Shown here: positions 23,698 to 31,900 of the stretch, one piece after another
Layout of the letters: each line of letters begins with the position of its first letter
How positions within the stretch are numbered: the first letter of the stretch is position 1
DNA from: an archaeon
Lineage (GTDB): Archaea; Thermoproteota; Nitrososphaeria; Nitrososphaerales; CADDZS01
Assembly: GCA_021806865.1 (NCBI GenBank)
Contig: JAKAPU010000012.1
Location: 1 to 31,900, forward strand
DNA: 31,900 bases
Reading direction: 5' to 3'
The notes under the pieces: model-generated
The model's input: only the letters and a program-made list of their open reading frames with translations
The model's database searches: none
Told to the model about the DNA's origin: nothing
Translations under genes and position numbers: made by a program

Positions 23698-23931
23698 ATG
23701 ATGTCATACGATGACTGCGATGGTGGATGTCCTAGGTGTAAATCGCAAGAATGTGTAGTTGGATTCGGACGGTTCACAACGACGTTCCACACTGCAATCA
23801 CGGAAAGAGGAGGATTCGAGGATGTCAATATCAAAGTGAGGAGATATCACTACAATCGCTGCAAGCACACCTTCCTTGTCTCAGATGCTCCTTCTATAGA
23901 CCATAGGCATAATTGTACCCTTTTTGGATAG
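23698..23931 (+). pseudogene. Zinc-ribbon N-terminus of a transposase, truncated
   Basis: The 77-residue frame has a zinc-ribbon layout: CPRCKSQECVVGFGR near the start, then KVRRYHYNRCKHTFLV. This pairs one CxxC with a degenerate second site (YNRCKH), as found at the N-terminus of several transposase families (the typical CPxC...RYxCxxCxxTF pattern). It then stops before any catalytic domain, and the next sequence on the other strand is unrelated IS debris. It is therefore probably a truncated transposase; a free-standing zinc-ribbon protein is the alternative. Confidence 0.5.
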
Positions 23932-23964
23932 TAGGACGAGTGATTTCGTCAACGCATATTCGCT

Positions 23965-24280
23965 CTAAAGGAATGCAGTTGATTTGCCTATTCCCAGCAT
24001 CCGCATGTTCACGATGCCGGAGACGATGCTTGTCATGGCATCGTAGTGCGGTAGCCTATTTCTGAACTCTTCTCCAATTATCCGGAACTTCTTCAACTTG
24101 GAGATTGTGTGCTCTACCTCGACCCTAATCTTGGAAAGCTTCCTATTGAACCGTCTCTTCCTTTTCCAGAGCTTTCTAGGATGCCACCTGTTCCTCTTGA
24201 ACGGGATCATCGGCTTCAGCTTGGGGAAGTCTTTCTTGACGTCCTGATATCCGAGGTCGAACGCACCGCTGACTCCACCC
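23965..24280 (-). pseudogene. C-terminal remnant of an IS5-like DDE transposase
   Basis: On the minus strand, the frame beginning about 24280 reads GAFDLGYQDVKKDFPKLKP, then KRRFNRKLSKIRVEVEHTIS, KKFRIIGEEFRNRLPHYDAM and SIVSGIVNMRM. This is the last part of an IS5/DDE_Tnp_4 transposase, including the region of the catalytic Glu in RVEVEH. The N-terminal part with the first catalytic Asp residues is missing because IS630-like sequence is joined at about 24280. An internal ATG at 24210 gives the 81-codon open part. Confidence 0.72.
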
Positions 24281-24284
24281 CCTC

Positions 24285-24935
24285 ATCTTAGACCATTTGA
24301 GGTGAGTCCAATGAAACACTACGGGATTGAACTTTGGGTAGTACGGGGGGAGCCTGAATGCGGTTATCCTTTCCTTGTTCTCTTCCAGAATGTCGTTGAC
24401 AACGCCAGATCGGTGCGGAGACGAACCATCCCAGAGCAAGATTATGTGCCTCTTATGTGCCTGAGAAGCTGACTCAGATACTCCATCACAACTCCGCTGT
24501 TTACAGATCCCTCGCACAGCTTGAAGTGGACACTTCCGTTGAGACTTATTCCACCAATCGCTGAAAGGTGCTCCCAGTTGAAGTTGTATTTTATAATCGA
24601 CATTTCCTGACCGGAGACCACGTCTTACCAACGAGTGGAATCAGCGAGAGACCGGACTCGTCCTCGATCACGAGTATTCCATGCGTAGCTTGTAGCTTTT
24701 TTGATTTCAGGGAAGTGTGTTTTGCACCCAATCACTGACCTTCTCTTCATCGAATTCTCTTGCCTGACCATCTGGCTTCTTCCAGGAAAGGTTGAGCGAG
24801 TGCAAAATCCTCGCAACCTGGCCTGTCAGCGACCTGATGCTCAGAAAGCGCTTCTTCGACAATTATCCTGACTCCCTTGAGCCGTCTTTCCTCAAGGGTC
24901 AGAGCGTCTCTCCTTTTCTGCTCCCATGCCGCCAT
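24285..24935 (-). pseudogene. IS630-like transposase, broken by several frameshifts
   Basis: Pieces in all three minus-strand frames follow the order of an IS630 (DDE_3) transposase. The N-terminus has TLEERRLKGVRIIVEEALSE (helix-turn-helix region), then QVARILHSLNLSWKKPDGQA in a second frame, LVIEDESGLSLIPLVGKTWS with the first catalytic Asp region, and HIILLWDGSSPHRSGVVNDI followed by LPPYYPKFNPVVFHWTHLKW, the DxxxxH and PYxPxxNPxE-type motif in which the catalytic Glu appears as Val (NPVVF). Several frameshifts and this replacement make it inactive. It abuts the IS5-like remnant at about 24280, so one element inserted beside or into the other. Confidence 0.75.
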
Positions 24936-25063
24936 GTTCTACGTCAGCAATATGCGAAAACCTTGGCAGGGCCAAAAGCCTCAATGTCAACATTCCTAGG
25001 GAACAACGTAGCTATGCGCAAGTCAATAGTTGAGAAAGCCGGATCGATCTAGGATCGCCTTAA

Positions 25064-25912
25064 CTAGTTGTCTCTTTCTTCAGAAAGTCTCGGCAGAGGA
25101 ATCCTCAGGCCCCCTACCGGCATTCCGACGAGACTCATTGCTTCCTTTAGGCCGGCCGGAAATTTCCCAATTCGTATGGCCTCGATCAATGGCAGCAGAC
25201 TGATCTGAATTTCTCTTGCACCCTTGTGGTTGCCGACTTTGAATTCATCAAATATCTTGCTTGCTATCTTTGGGGCAACATTCGAGACCCCAATTGTGGC
25301 TCCACTGCCGCCAAACTCTAGGTTAGTGTAAGCCATTGCGTCTGATCCGGTGAACACAGCAATCTTGTCCCTCAGTGCATTCAAGAATCTGATAAGGTTT
25401 AGGAGGTTGTATTCGGTGTATTTCATACCAACAATGAGCTTTTCTTCGGCTAAGCGTTTAACAACATCGAGTGGGACGAAATCATGTGTCCAGTCAGGAA
25501 TATTGTAAACAAGAAGTGGTAGATCTGTGCGTCGTGAGATAGTTTTGAAATACTCATAGAGACCTTCATCCGTGGTTTCATAGTAATAAAGCGGGGTAGC
25601 AATCACCCCGTCAACACCTGCGTCTTTAGCGTCTTTAGAGAAATGTATCACGTTCTCAACGCTGGGATCCGAAACGCCACCGATAATTCGGACGCGACCA
25701 TTAGCCTGATCAACCACGCTCTCAAGGACATCCCGCCGTTCCTCGACGGATAGAAGTGCGAACTCCCCAGATGTCCCCAGAGCAAGTATCCCGTCCAGGC
25801 CACCATCTATCAAAAAGTCCACCAACCTCCTAATCGCTCGCCTATCAACGCTCCCGTCAGTCTTCAGAGGAGTTGGCATAGGAGACCAGATGCCTTCGAG
25901 TTTTAAGGCCAA
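25064..25912 (-). CDS. Dihydrodipicolinate synthase/KDG-type aldolase
   Basis: This 282-residue TIM-barrel protein is a class I aldolase of the DHDPS/N-acetylneuraminate lyase/2-keto-3-deoxy-gluconate family. It shows GTSGE (46-50), the catalytic Tyr in LLVYNIP (Y136), and the Schiff-base Lys in VGMKYTEYN (K164). The DHDPS lysine-feedback residues cannot be judged. With a KdaD and ketoglutarate semialdehyde dehydrogenase nearby, cleavage of 2-keto-3-deoxy-pentonate or -gluconate to pyruvate plus an aldehyde is more likely than lysine biosynthesis. The start is TTG at 25910-25912, preceded by a purine-rich AAGGAAAGTGA; no ATG is available upstream. It is a single gene between IS remnants. Confidence 0.9.
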   Translation of the reverse strand: MALKLEGIWSPMPTPLKTDGSVDRRAIRRLVDFLIDGGLDGILALGTSGEFALLSVEERRDVLESVVDQANGRVRIIGGVSDPSVENVIHFSKDAKDAGVDGVIATPLYYYETTDEGLYEYFKTISRRTDLPLLVYNIPDWTHDFVPLDVVKRLAEEKLIVGMKYTEYNLLNLIRFLNALRDKIAVFTGSDAMAYTNLEFGGSGATIGVSNVAPKIASKIFDEFKVGNHKGAREIQISLLPLIEAIRIGKFPAGLKEAMSLVGMPVGGLRIPLPRLSEERDN

Positions 25913-26076
25913 TGATTCACTTTCCTTTTTCTGAATTCGCCTTCTTTATCTTCCAGCTAATTGAGTCTCTAATCTTAGAGGGCTGTGAATAACGCCGTAT
26001 AGTCTTTCTTGTCTAGCTTTTGTGACATACGCGAGTAAGGCCCACCTTCGGAGATCAAGGTGATTGGTTATGTCAC

Positions 26077-26505
26077 TTGAAGACTCCAAAGGATGGGAAT
26101 GGAGCCTTACGCTCCAGTCAAACTCTCAGCTGTGAAGGTGTTAAGGAAGACGAAGACAAGAAACCTAAACCTATCAGAGAAGAATCTTTCTCCTCGAAGT
26201 TTGTCTTTCAAAAGAATGATTTCGGATACATAGACAGAATCGTAGATCCGAACAGGAGGAAGAGAGGTGGTCCGAAAGGCTATCCTCCGAGCTCAATATT
26301 CGTGGCTCTCCTTCTGATGTACTTGAAGAGCCTGGGGAGTGTGCTCGACCTAATCAGGTTCCTCAATTCAAATCCTGACTGGCTTGTAACACTCAACCTG
26401 AAGAGGAAGATAGATGGATTCCGACCAATTTGCCAATGGTCGACGAAATTGGTATTGACATTAACGATCGGATCACATTGGCATCAAATCAGATTCATTT
26501 CTTGA
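26077..26505 (+). pseudogene. Truncated transposase (N-terminal part)
   Basis: The protein-like part runs from about codon 40 to 125: FVFQKNDFGYIDRIVDPNRR, KRGGPKGYPPSSIFVALLLM, YLKSLGSVLDLIRFLNSNPD and WLVTLNLKRKIDGF. A basic linker, then a Y-P-P-S-hydrophobic run and a helix, is typical of the N-terminal domain of archaeal IS4/IS5-like transposases. After about 26430 the frame is random and no DDE motif follows, so the gene is truncated or frameshifted. The open frame begins with TTG, not a convincing start. Confidence 0.6.
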
Positions 26506-26702
26506 GGAGGGCAGCGAGCACATCTCCCAAAGGGCAGAGTCAGGACAGAAAATCTTTCTTACCTAATCGAATGCAGATACATTACATCACGAGAAGCAAA
26601 GAAATGCAAGGCTGAACGAAAGAAATGAAGTGATGGACGCATCGGATCCTTAGTTTATTTCTGGTTCCTCAACTCTTGGATAGTGCCAGCTGTCTCGCAA
26701 AC

Positions 26703-28199
26703 CTACGCTTGAGAACTCGCCAGTTCTTCTCTTGTGGTTTTCACCAGTTCCTCTCCCGAGACATCTTCGAGTGAAATCTTCTTTGACTCCTTCAGTCCAA
26801 GTGTGAGAAGAGCCCCTACAATGCTCACGACGGCGAGCATCTCTAGGATGCCCTTCACTCCGATGCTCAGAAGCAAAGCTGGGAAGAAGAATGTTGTGAT
26901 CGCCGCTCCCGTCTTGCCCGCCGCAGCAGATATTCCATGGCCTGTTGTCCTGTGCTTTGTTGGAAACATTTCCGCGGGAATGACGAAGGTCGTCGTGTTC
27001 GGACCAAAGTCGATGAAGAAGAATGAAAAAGAATACACCCCGAGTGCTATCGCCGCAGGGACCACAAACCCTGTTATGCTTGTTCCCTTTGTGACAGCTA
27101 GGGCAGCCACGACGAGATAGAGAACCGCCATCATGATGAATCCCTGCAGCTGGGTCAACTTTCTTCCCAGTCTATCCATCAACGCGACAGCAGTGAAGTA
27201 CCCAAAGAATCCTACGAAGAACGGTATCCCTGCCTCAAAGACTTTGGTAAACAGCTGCGCCTGCACCGGAAGCGAGCTGCTTATAGGGATGATGGCAGAC
27301 ACGATGGGACCCGAGTATATTCCGGTGCCGTAAAATGCCATGTCAAGCAGGAACCAGCTTCCGGCAGTGATAACGAGCGTCTTCCAGTACCTTTCAAAGA
27401 ACTTTGATATGTTTGACGAACTTGACCTCACCTGCGTATCCACAATCTCGGATTGAAGTGTACTAGCCCCTCTCTTTGCTTCGGTGCTGTCTCCCTTGAC
27501 GAGCAGCGAGTATCTGGGTGTTTCAGGTACTTTTCTGCGGAAGTAGATGACAGCGAGAGCTGGTATGGCGCCCGCTCCCAATGCGAATCTCCACGCCAGA
27601 GAGGGAGGAAGAAATGCTACCGATCCCAGTCCAACAAGAACCGCCACAACGGAGCCTATCCCTTGGTTTGCAAATATGAGTGAAACAAGCTTGCCTCTGT
27701 CCTTCACATTGGAATACTCGCTCATTATTGTCGCCGATATGGGATAGTCTCCACCTATTCCAATGCCCTCGATGAATCTGAACAAAATCAGCCAGTACAC
27801 GTTTGCCGAAAGTGCACTCAAAATCGCCCCCACTGCGAGGATGGACGCCTCAATGCCGTAGACGGTCTTCCTCCCAATTTTATCGCCGAGATAACCGAAT
27901 ATCAGCTGGCCTATTACTGCAGCGAAGATGGCAGAGGAACCGACAAATGCTGCTGCAGACTGACCGAAGATACTCGTACCGAGCGAGAAACCGGGTAGCG
28001 AATATGCCCCAAAGATTAGAAGAGCAACGCCTATTATGAAAAGATCGTAGGCATCCGTGAAAAAGCCCATTCCTGCTGTGAACCAGATCTTGATGTGGCT
28101 AAACGAAAGGGGTTTCTCATCCATTAGGGCGAACGGTGTAGTAGACGATCCTGCAGAGTTTAGGGTCCTTTTTGCAGTGTTTCCATCAGAAGATTCCAT
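26703..28199 (-). CDS. Major facilitator transporter, phosphate:H+ symporter-like
   Basis: This 498-residue protein has 12 predicted membrane helices in two six-helix halves. The opening FTAGMGFFTDAYDLFIIGVA and the GYLGDKIGRKTVYG loop with IEGIGIGGDYPISATIMSEY are hallmarks of the phosphate:proton symporter branch (PHS family) of the MFS. A second GRK-type loop (MDRLGRKLTQ) lies between helices 8 and 9. Many archaeal paralogues of this branch carry other anions or organic acids, so the substrate is uncertain. The start is ATG at 28199, with a TATA-like element 32-41 bases upstream. It is a single-gene unit. Confidence 0.92.
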   Translation of the reverse strand: MESSDGNTAKRTLNSAGSSTTPFALMDEKPLSFSHIKIWFTAGMGFFTDAYDLFIIGVALLIFGAYSLPGFSLGTSIFGQSAAAFVGSSAIFAAVIGQLIFGYLGDKIGRKTVYGIEASILAVGAILSALSANVYWLILFRFIEGIGIGGDYPISATIMSEYSNVKDRGKLVSLIFANQGIGSVVAVLVGLGSVAFLPPSLAWRFALGAGAIPALAVIYFRRKVPETPRYSLLVKGDSTEAKRGASTLQSEIVDTQVRSSSSNISKFFERYWKTLVITAGSWFLLDMAFYGTGIYSGPIVSAIIPISSSLPVQAQLFTKVFEAGIPFFVGFFGYFTAVALMDRLGRKLTQLQGFIMMAVLYLVVAALAVTKGTSITGFVVPAAIALGVYSFSFFFIDFGPNTTTFVIPAEMFPTKHRTTGHGISAAAGKTGAAITTFFFPALLLSIGVKGILEMLAVVSIVGALLTLGLKESKKISLEDVSGEELVKTTREELASSQA

Positions 28200-28230
28200 C
28201 GTTATTAGCCAAGTACGAACCAGCCAGCGG

Positions 28231-28240
28231 AATTTATTTA
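28231..28240 (-). promoter_or_regulatory. TATA-like box for the MFS transporter
   Basis: On the minus strand TAAATAAATT lies 32-41 bases before the ATG at 28199, consistent with transcription starting about 5-10 bases before the start codon. It was assigned by position and composition. Confidence 0.4.
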
Positions 28241-28594
28241 CCGCTTACTTATTTAGACTATATTGGCACAATAGAGCCTCCCAGTTTGCACCGCGAAGTG
28301 ATTTCGACAGCTCGCAAACAAATGGAGAGCGAAGATCGTCCATAAGCAGCCTCGGAAATGATGCTCTACAAAATCAGGAACGAGCTTTCGCACTTACTCA
28401 CTTGTGATAGCTGCCTGGTTCATGGAGGAGCAAGCAAGCAAGATTCTTCAGCTCTGTAACACCTCCCTCCTTGAGCTGTCAGACTATTTGTCAAGAAAAT
28501 ACTTCTAGATATTCTGAATGTTCGATATTGTGAAGGGTGGCTAAACACAAGCGTTATTATGTGAATCTGTACCGTTCGTTACCGCTGAGAAAAA
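28241..28594. other. Divergent intergenic region between MFS and small protein genes
   Basis: Apart from the TATA-like element just before 28241 and AT-rich stretches near 28245-28265, no gene, RNA or repeat is seen. The plus-strand gene at 28595 has no strong Shine-Dalgarno sequence. Confidence 0.3.
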
Positions 28595-29158
28595 ATGCGA
28601 AGACACGGATTCGTGGAAAGAGACGCAGACCCAGCTCAAGTATACTCGAACGTCAAGGCACTCCTTCAATCTGAGGGATTCAAAGTTACCTCTGAAGAAA
28701 CGAAGAACAATTACTGGGATCTGCATGCGAAGAAATCCGGAATCGAGAGAATCGCTCTCGGAAAGGTGAGGGATGTCGATGTGATAGTTGCAGGAGACAA
28801 AGGCAAGTTTGAAGTCCAGCTCCATGCAGGTGTGTGGGGCAGAGATCTGGCAGTCCCTGCAATAGAAGGAGTTGCAACGCTCGGACTAGCCTCAATGGCA
28901 GAGCTCCACTCGGCTCACGAGTTTGAAGAGCGGATGTGGGAGCAAATCGTGCACAAAATAGATCCTTCGCTCAAGATATGCCAGCTCGATGGTTTGCTCT
29001 TCAATTCGGATCAAGAGCTGCAAAGTCACGCGAAGATGCACTTGCAGCAGCAACAAGCTTCACAGAGTACAATGATGAACTCGATGTTGATGATGGGCAT
29101 GCTGGGTGGAGTAGGCATGATGGGAATGGGAATGATGGGCGGCGGGTTGTGGATATGA
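28595..29158 (+). CDS. Hypothetical protein with degenerate zinc finger and Met/Gly-rich tail
   Basis: This 187-residue protein starts with ATG. Residues 10-110 form a soluble alpha/beta domain of unknown family. A finger-like segment follows: C129 (KICQLDG), then H145 and H149 (LQSHAKMH); the expected second Cys position is D132, so the site is incomplete for a classical C2H2 zinc finger. A Gln-rich linker (QQQQ) leads to a Met/Gly tail (MMGMLGGVGMMGMGMMGGG) that might bind metal such as copper or sit on a membrane. No family is recognised. The next small gene, also zinc-finger-like, starts 11 bases after its stop. Confidence 0.78.
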   Translation: MRRHGFVERDADPAQVYSNVKALLQSEGFKVTSEETKNNYWDLHAKKSGIERIALGKVRDVDVIVAGDKGKFEVQLHAGVWGRDLAVPAIEGVATLGLASMAELHSAHEFEERMWEQIVHKIDPSLKICQLDGLLFNSDQELQSHAKMHLQQQQASQSTMMNSMLMMGMLGGVGMMGMGMMGGGLWI

Positions 29159-29168
29159 CTCTCGCAGC

Positions 29169-29303
29169 TTGGAATGGGCGGTCGTTCAAAAGTTGCCGGT
29201 GTGCCCAAAGTGCGGCAAACTGATCAGTGAAAGGAAGATCAGGCGGCACATCGGAAGATGTGGCACGAGTCACAAGAACAGGCTGACTTATGAGCTACCC
29301 TGA
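29169..29303 (+). CDS. Zinc-finger microprotein (44 aa)
   Basis: A frame without ATG but with a TTG at 29169 encodes 44 residues ending LTYELP. It holds the metal-binding motif CPKCGKLISERKIRRHIGRC, a CxxC-x9-11-H-x3-C arrangement of a complete CCHC zinc finger, followed by a basic tail. The frame is closed just upstream by a TGA, so it cannot be an extension of the previous gene by frame. A GTG just before the first Cys (29199) is an alternative. The coding signal is the finger itself, so I rate it above chance. Confidence 0.5.
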   Translation: MEWAVVQKLPVCPKCGKLISERKIRRHIGRCGTSHKNRLTYELP

Positions 29304-29589
29304 TTGTGATGGTTGATTGCAAGGCTATTTTTCATCCGATCAGTTACAGGGTGCAACCAACATCTAGCAGCTCAGGTCTTCTGGAAGGGGAGGAAGGCAG
29401 GATGGACTATGAGAATCCTTTCCGTTCTGAACTGAAAGCGCGCGATTTCGTTCCCGGTTGATTTGCTTGCGTGGACAGGAAAGTTTTGCTCGTGGTGAGA
29501 GCTCTTTCCTCGAATCTTCGGTGCTGTTCAGACAACATTCACGCAAGGAAAAATCGTTGTTGCTAGTTCTACGATAACCACAATCATTT

Positions 29590-30174
29590 CTAGGGGGCCA
29601 TAGCAAGCGTCGCCATGATGAAAATCAGGACGATCTGAAAGACAGCCTGGCTACCCGACAGGTAGATGTTCCTCATCCCGAGCTTGACTATCTTGTCTGT
29701 CGATGGGTTTGCCTTCCTTAGCTCAAGAAATATTCTGACTTCTGTTGGCAGTAAGACCGCAAAGCCCTGAACCGAGAGGATTATTACAACTATTCCTGCA
29801 GCAATTATTTGGGGAGAAAGGAAGCTCAAGCCTTCGCGACCAGCCATGTAGACGCCGGCAGTTATCGCGACTGAAGCTAGTGCAGGCATCAGGAAGAGCA
29901 TGATGGGAACAAGTTTCTTGATGAACTCGACGCGAGAAGGGGGTGCAAGGCTTCGAAGAATTCTGCTCATCACTATTCCCATGAAGATGTCTATTCCAGT
30001 CCATGTCGCTCCTGTGATCACGTGCACGTAATCTAGCAGAAGAAGACTGCCGCTCAAAAGCGCGGCAAGAAGAGCTGCAATGGGGACTATCAATGTGACA
30101 AAAGAGCTGTACCCGATCAGAGGGGCCTCTTGGCGAGCGGGGTTTGGCGCCAGAGGTTTATTCTCGGAACTCAT
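29590..30174 (-). CDS. CopD/DUF2269-like integral membrane protein
   Basis: This 194-residue protein has about five membrane helices. The second helix region contains YVHVITGATWTGIDIFMGIV, the H-x-x-x-G-x-x-W-x-G pattern of CopD- and DUF2269-type proteins, in which the His near the membrane border is thought to bind copper or haem. The loop SPQIIAAGIVVIILS starts the fourth helix. The N-terminus is soluble and Pro-rich, and no signal is needed. It is a lone minus-strand gene; the start is ATG. The family resemblance is modest. Confidence 0.75.
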   Translation of the reverse strand: MSSENKPLAPNPARQEAPLIGYSSFVTLIVPIAALLAALLSGSLLLLDYVHVITGATWTGIDIFMGIVMSRILRSLAPPSRVEFIKKLVPIMLFLMPALASVAITAGVYMAGREGLSFLSPQIIAAGIVVIILSVQGFAVLLPTEVRIFLELRKANPSTDKIVKLGMRNIYLSGSQAVFQIVLIFIMATLAMAP

Positions 30175-30202
30175 CGCGTGTGTCTTTTTGCTCCGCTTTC
30201 TG

Positions 30203-30514
30203 TTAAGATCTTTGCGTCATCAAAAGCGTGTCGCCACGTGCGTGGGAATGTCTATTCAAGAGTCCGTCTCGACTGCTCTCGATCCCGAATTGTCGGAGGA
30301 TAGTCAGTCGCCCCAAAATGAGGGGCTCGCCTAAGTGAAGCAAATTTAAAATTTTCCTGTCATACGCGCGGATCTTTGGTGGCGCATCATCAGCGCCAGA
30401 ATTTTGTAAGTAGCGGGTTTTGACATCTCTCGCAGCAGTCGAGCATCGAGTTGCGGATTTTCCTCCTGTTTTGCTTCCTCTTCCGCTCTTGACAATTCTC
30501 TTGTTTGCATTCAT
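30203..30514 (-). CDS. Basic small hypothetical protein (103 aa), doubtful
   Basis: The frame begins with ATG 28 bases after the stop of the beta-helix gene on the same strand. The N-terminus is strongly basic (KRIVKSGRGSKTGGKSATR), and the middle has APPKIRAYDRKILNLLHLGE and LILGRLTILRQFGIE, which could be amphipathic helices. Codon use looks acceptable, but the last 25 residues are poor. An AT-rich element (AAATTTAAAATTTT, about 30344-30357) interrupts the frame's DNA and may instead be a promoter for the CopD-like gene. No family is recognised. Confidence 0.3.
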   Translation of the reverse strand: MNANKRIVKSGRGSKTGGKSATRCSTAARDVKTRYLQNSGADDAPPKIRAYDRKILNLLHLGEPLILGRLTILRQFGIESSRDGLLNRHSHARGDTLLMTQRS

Positions 30515-30542
30515 GTGCCACCGCTCAACCAGATAGAGAGAA

Positions 30543-31900
30543 TCAGGGCTTCGGCTTACGCCTTAACGCACCCGCGCCGATGCCAACTGCAACAAGAGCT
30601 ATGACGATGCCGACGATTCCAAGTACCGAAGCAGTTGTCGTGTTGGCTGCCTGCTGGACGGTGGTGACAGAGGAAACCGTTGTTACCGAAGTCACGGTGG
30701 TGCCCGCTTGCTGCACCGTTGTCACCGAGTTTATCGTCGTTGTGAAGGTAGGCGGCGCAGCGATTGAAGCACCAGAAACAGGCACGGTTACCGTTGGATC
30801 AAAGCTATTGTCCGAACTGACAGTCGTACCGGTGCTGTTGAGCGCCAGTATGCCAAAGAATTCGTTGCGCACCACGTTTCCCGATATGAGCGTGTTGCTG
30901 ACCAATGTCGCGGTGCTGTTTATCTGCCCGATTAAAGTTATTCCAGTGGTCTTTGGTCCAAAGCCTCCGTTGCCGCTGATCGTGTTGCCACTTATGATTG
31001 TACCAGTGACAACATCGCCAGGTGTGTTGCTGTGAACGATTATTCCGGGAATCTTGTTGTTTAGTACAGTATTGTAAGCTACCGTGTTGTTTACCGCAGA
31101 AGTGTGTGGGACGTCGGCAGCCACGACGATGCCGCCGGGGAGGCCGTTGATGACGTAATTGTCAGTCACGATGTTGCTGATCACTCCTTCGCCTGGATTG
31201 TATGCGGCAACCACGATTCCGCAACCAACCAAGTTGCCAATCACTGTGTTCCCGCTGACCACGTTACCAATGGCTGCGTTCGGAGTACCTGCTGACAGAC
31301 CGCCAGGATTGATTTGTCCGTCGTCTGCTATTCCTATTCCGCCGTCAGCCATGTTGTTGATCACCTGGTTGTCTACTACGGTCGAATGCGATGTACCTGT
31401 TAGCTCTATTGCTTTGTTCTCCTGTATGCAGAGACCGGTAGGCGTCGCCGGTGGTGAAGGGCAAGCGACTGGATGTAGTCCGTTGCTCACAACGTCGTTG
31501 TGCTCTATTGTGACGCCAAAGCTGTCCTGGACGAATATTCCGTGGTTGTTTGCAAGTTCTACCGTCAGTCCTTCTATCACGGTGCCGTTGGAGTCGGCAC
31601 CAAGCACGAAGATACCGTAGACTTTTCCCGTCGCATTAATTATTGTGTTGGATGGATTTGAGGTAAGCGACTCCAGCGTAACTGTTCTAGAGATATTCAC
31701 CATCCCGTCATACATTCCGGGTTCCACTATGACAACGGCGCCAGTTGGAGCCGAAGAAACTGCGTGTGAGATAGTGGCGTATGGAGAGGTTATGGATCCT
31801 GTGCCAGTCGTATCACTGCCAGAAGTACTGACGAATATTGTAGGTGGAGCCTGCTGGGCGGAAGTCGGGAGAGTAACCACGCTAGCAAAAAAGATCGGAA
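30543..31900 (-). CDS. Parallel beta-helix surface protein (NosD-like repeats), partial at window edge
   Basis: The gene runs on the minus strand off the right edge; its signal peptide begins outside (visible FFASVVTLPTSAQQ). A right-handed parallel beta-helix follows, seen as repeated units of about 22-26 residues with asparagine ladders, such as NNHGIFVQDSFGVTIEHNDV, GNVVSGNTVIGNLVGCGIVV, NIVTDNYVINGLPGGIVVAA and TIISGNTISGNG. These are typical of NosD/pectate-lyase-like proteins that bind polysaccharide or form surface structures. A Thr/Val/Ser-rich stalk leads to a C-terminal membrane helix (about 20 residues) and a basic tail RRKPKP, so it is anchored in the membrane with the helix outside. 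Substrate or role cannot be read. Confidence 0.88.
   Translation of the reverse strand, partial: PIFFASVVTLPTSAQQAPPTIFVSTSGSDTTGTGSITSPYATISHAVSSAPTGAVVIVEPGMYDGMVNISRTVTLESLTSNPSNTIINATGKVYGIFVLGADSNGTVIEGLTVELANNHGIFVQDSFGVTIEHNDVVSNGLHPVACPSPPATPTGLCIQENKAIELTGTSHSTVVDNQVINNMADGGIGIADDGQINPGGLSAGTPNAAIGNVVSGNTVIGNLVGCGIVVAAYNPGEGVISNIVTDNYVINGLPGGIVVAADVPHTSAVNNTVAYNTVLNNKIPGIIVHSNTPGDVVTGTIISGNTISGNGGFGPKTTGITLIGQINSTATLVSNTLISGNVVRNEFFGILALNSTGTTVSSDNSFDPTVTVPVSGASIAAPPTFTTTINSVTTVQQAGTTVTSVTTVSSVTTVQQAANTTTASVLGIVGIVIALVAVGIGAGALRRKPKP

Noticed and set aside
25064..25912. Lysine biosynthesis DHDPS (dapA)
   Set aside because: Catalytic residues are shared by the whole family, and the context is sugar catabolism with no lysine genes nearby, so the specific name was not used.
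14159..25938. CTGAATT motif before several catabolic genes (14159, 15120, 25931, and reversed near 19126)
   Set aside because: A seven-base motif is expected about four times by chance in this window on two strands; only the eight-base palindrome and inverted repeat were kept.
30505..31035. 176-codon plus-strand frame opposite the beta-helix protein
   Set aside because: Caused by the Thr/Val-rich stalk and repeats read on the opposite strand.

Overview
The window looks archaeal, from a heterotroph with moderate GC content. The best indications are a bacterio-opsin-activator type (HTH_10) regulator, a 2-keto-3-deoxy-pentonate dehydratase resembling the Sulfolobus D-arabinose enzyme, a sugar-binding protein with a pilin-like (class III) signal, S/T-linker surface proteins, a Cys-rich microprotein and promoters resembling archaeal TATA boxes. 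A member of the Thaumarchaeota/Thermoproteota, perhaps a terrestrial lineage that does not oxidise ammonia, is my best guess; the window has no rRNA or other decisive marker.

Layout. 1-3200: a gene end at the left edge, a small surface protein, and three tandem membrane proteins on the minus strand that look like paralogues of one another. 3500-6450: a small hypothetical gene and a minus-strand operon for a Rieske/cytochrome b (complex III-like) module with a small membrane subunit. 6600-7600: a ParB-like protein without ParA. 7880-11000: insertion-sequence graveyard (IS3 orfA remnant, IS4-superfamily pseudogene, unassigned fragments). 11000-16200: a catabolic set of MaoC hydratase, class III CoA-transferase, a solute-binding-like protein lacking a signal peptide, an UlaG-like metallo-hydrolase, and a divergent luciferase-like (F420/FMN) oxidoreductase. 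16500-23100: a pentose-type sugar module with aldehyde dehydrogenase, a small coupled ORF and KdaD-like dehydratase on the minus strand; on the plus strand binding protein, permease and ATPase of a ribose-type ABC importer; then an HTH_10 regulator. 23200-26600: a microprotein, a second IS graveyard (zinc-ribbon fragment, IS5-like and IS630-like pseudogenes, a truncated transposase) surrounding a DHDPS/KDG-type aldolase. 26700-31900: a phosphate-symporter-like MFS transporter, two small proteins with zinc-finger-like motifs, a CopD-like membrane protein and a parallel beta-helix surface protein that runs off the right edge.

How the parts fit. The ABC importer would bring in a pentose or related sugar. 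KdaD plus alpha-ketoglutarate semialdehyde dehydrogenase are the last two steps of the oxidative (Weimberg-type) pentose route to 2-oxoglutarate; the aldolase could provide the alternative Dahms-type cleavage. The sugar dehydrogenase, lactonase and pentonate dehydratase are not obvious, but the LLM-family oxidoreductase and UlaG-like hydrolase, divergently transcribed, could supply the first two steps. The same 8-bp palindrome GCAATTGC lies in the LLM/UlaG divergent promoter region and in the KdaD/ABC divergent promoter region, and I found it nowhere else, so the two loci may be co-regulated. This linkage is inference.
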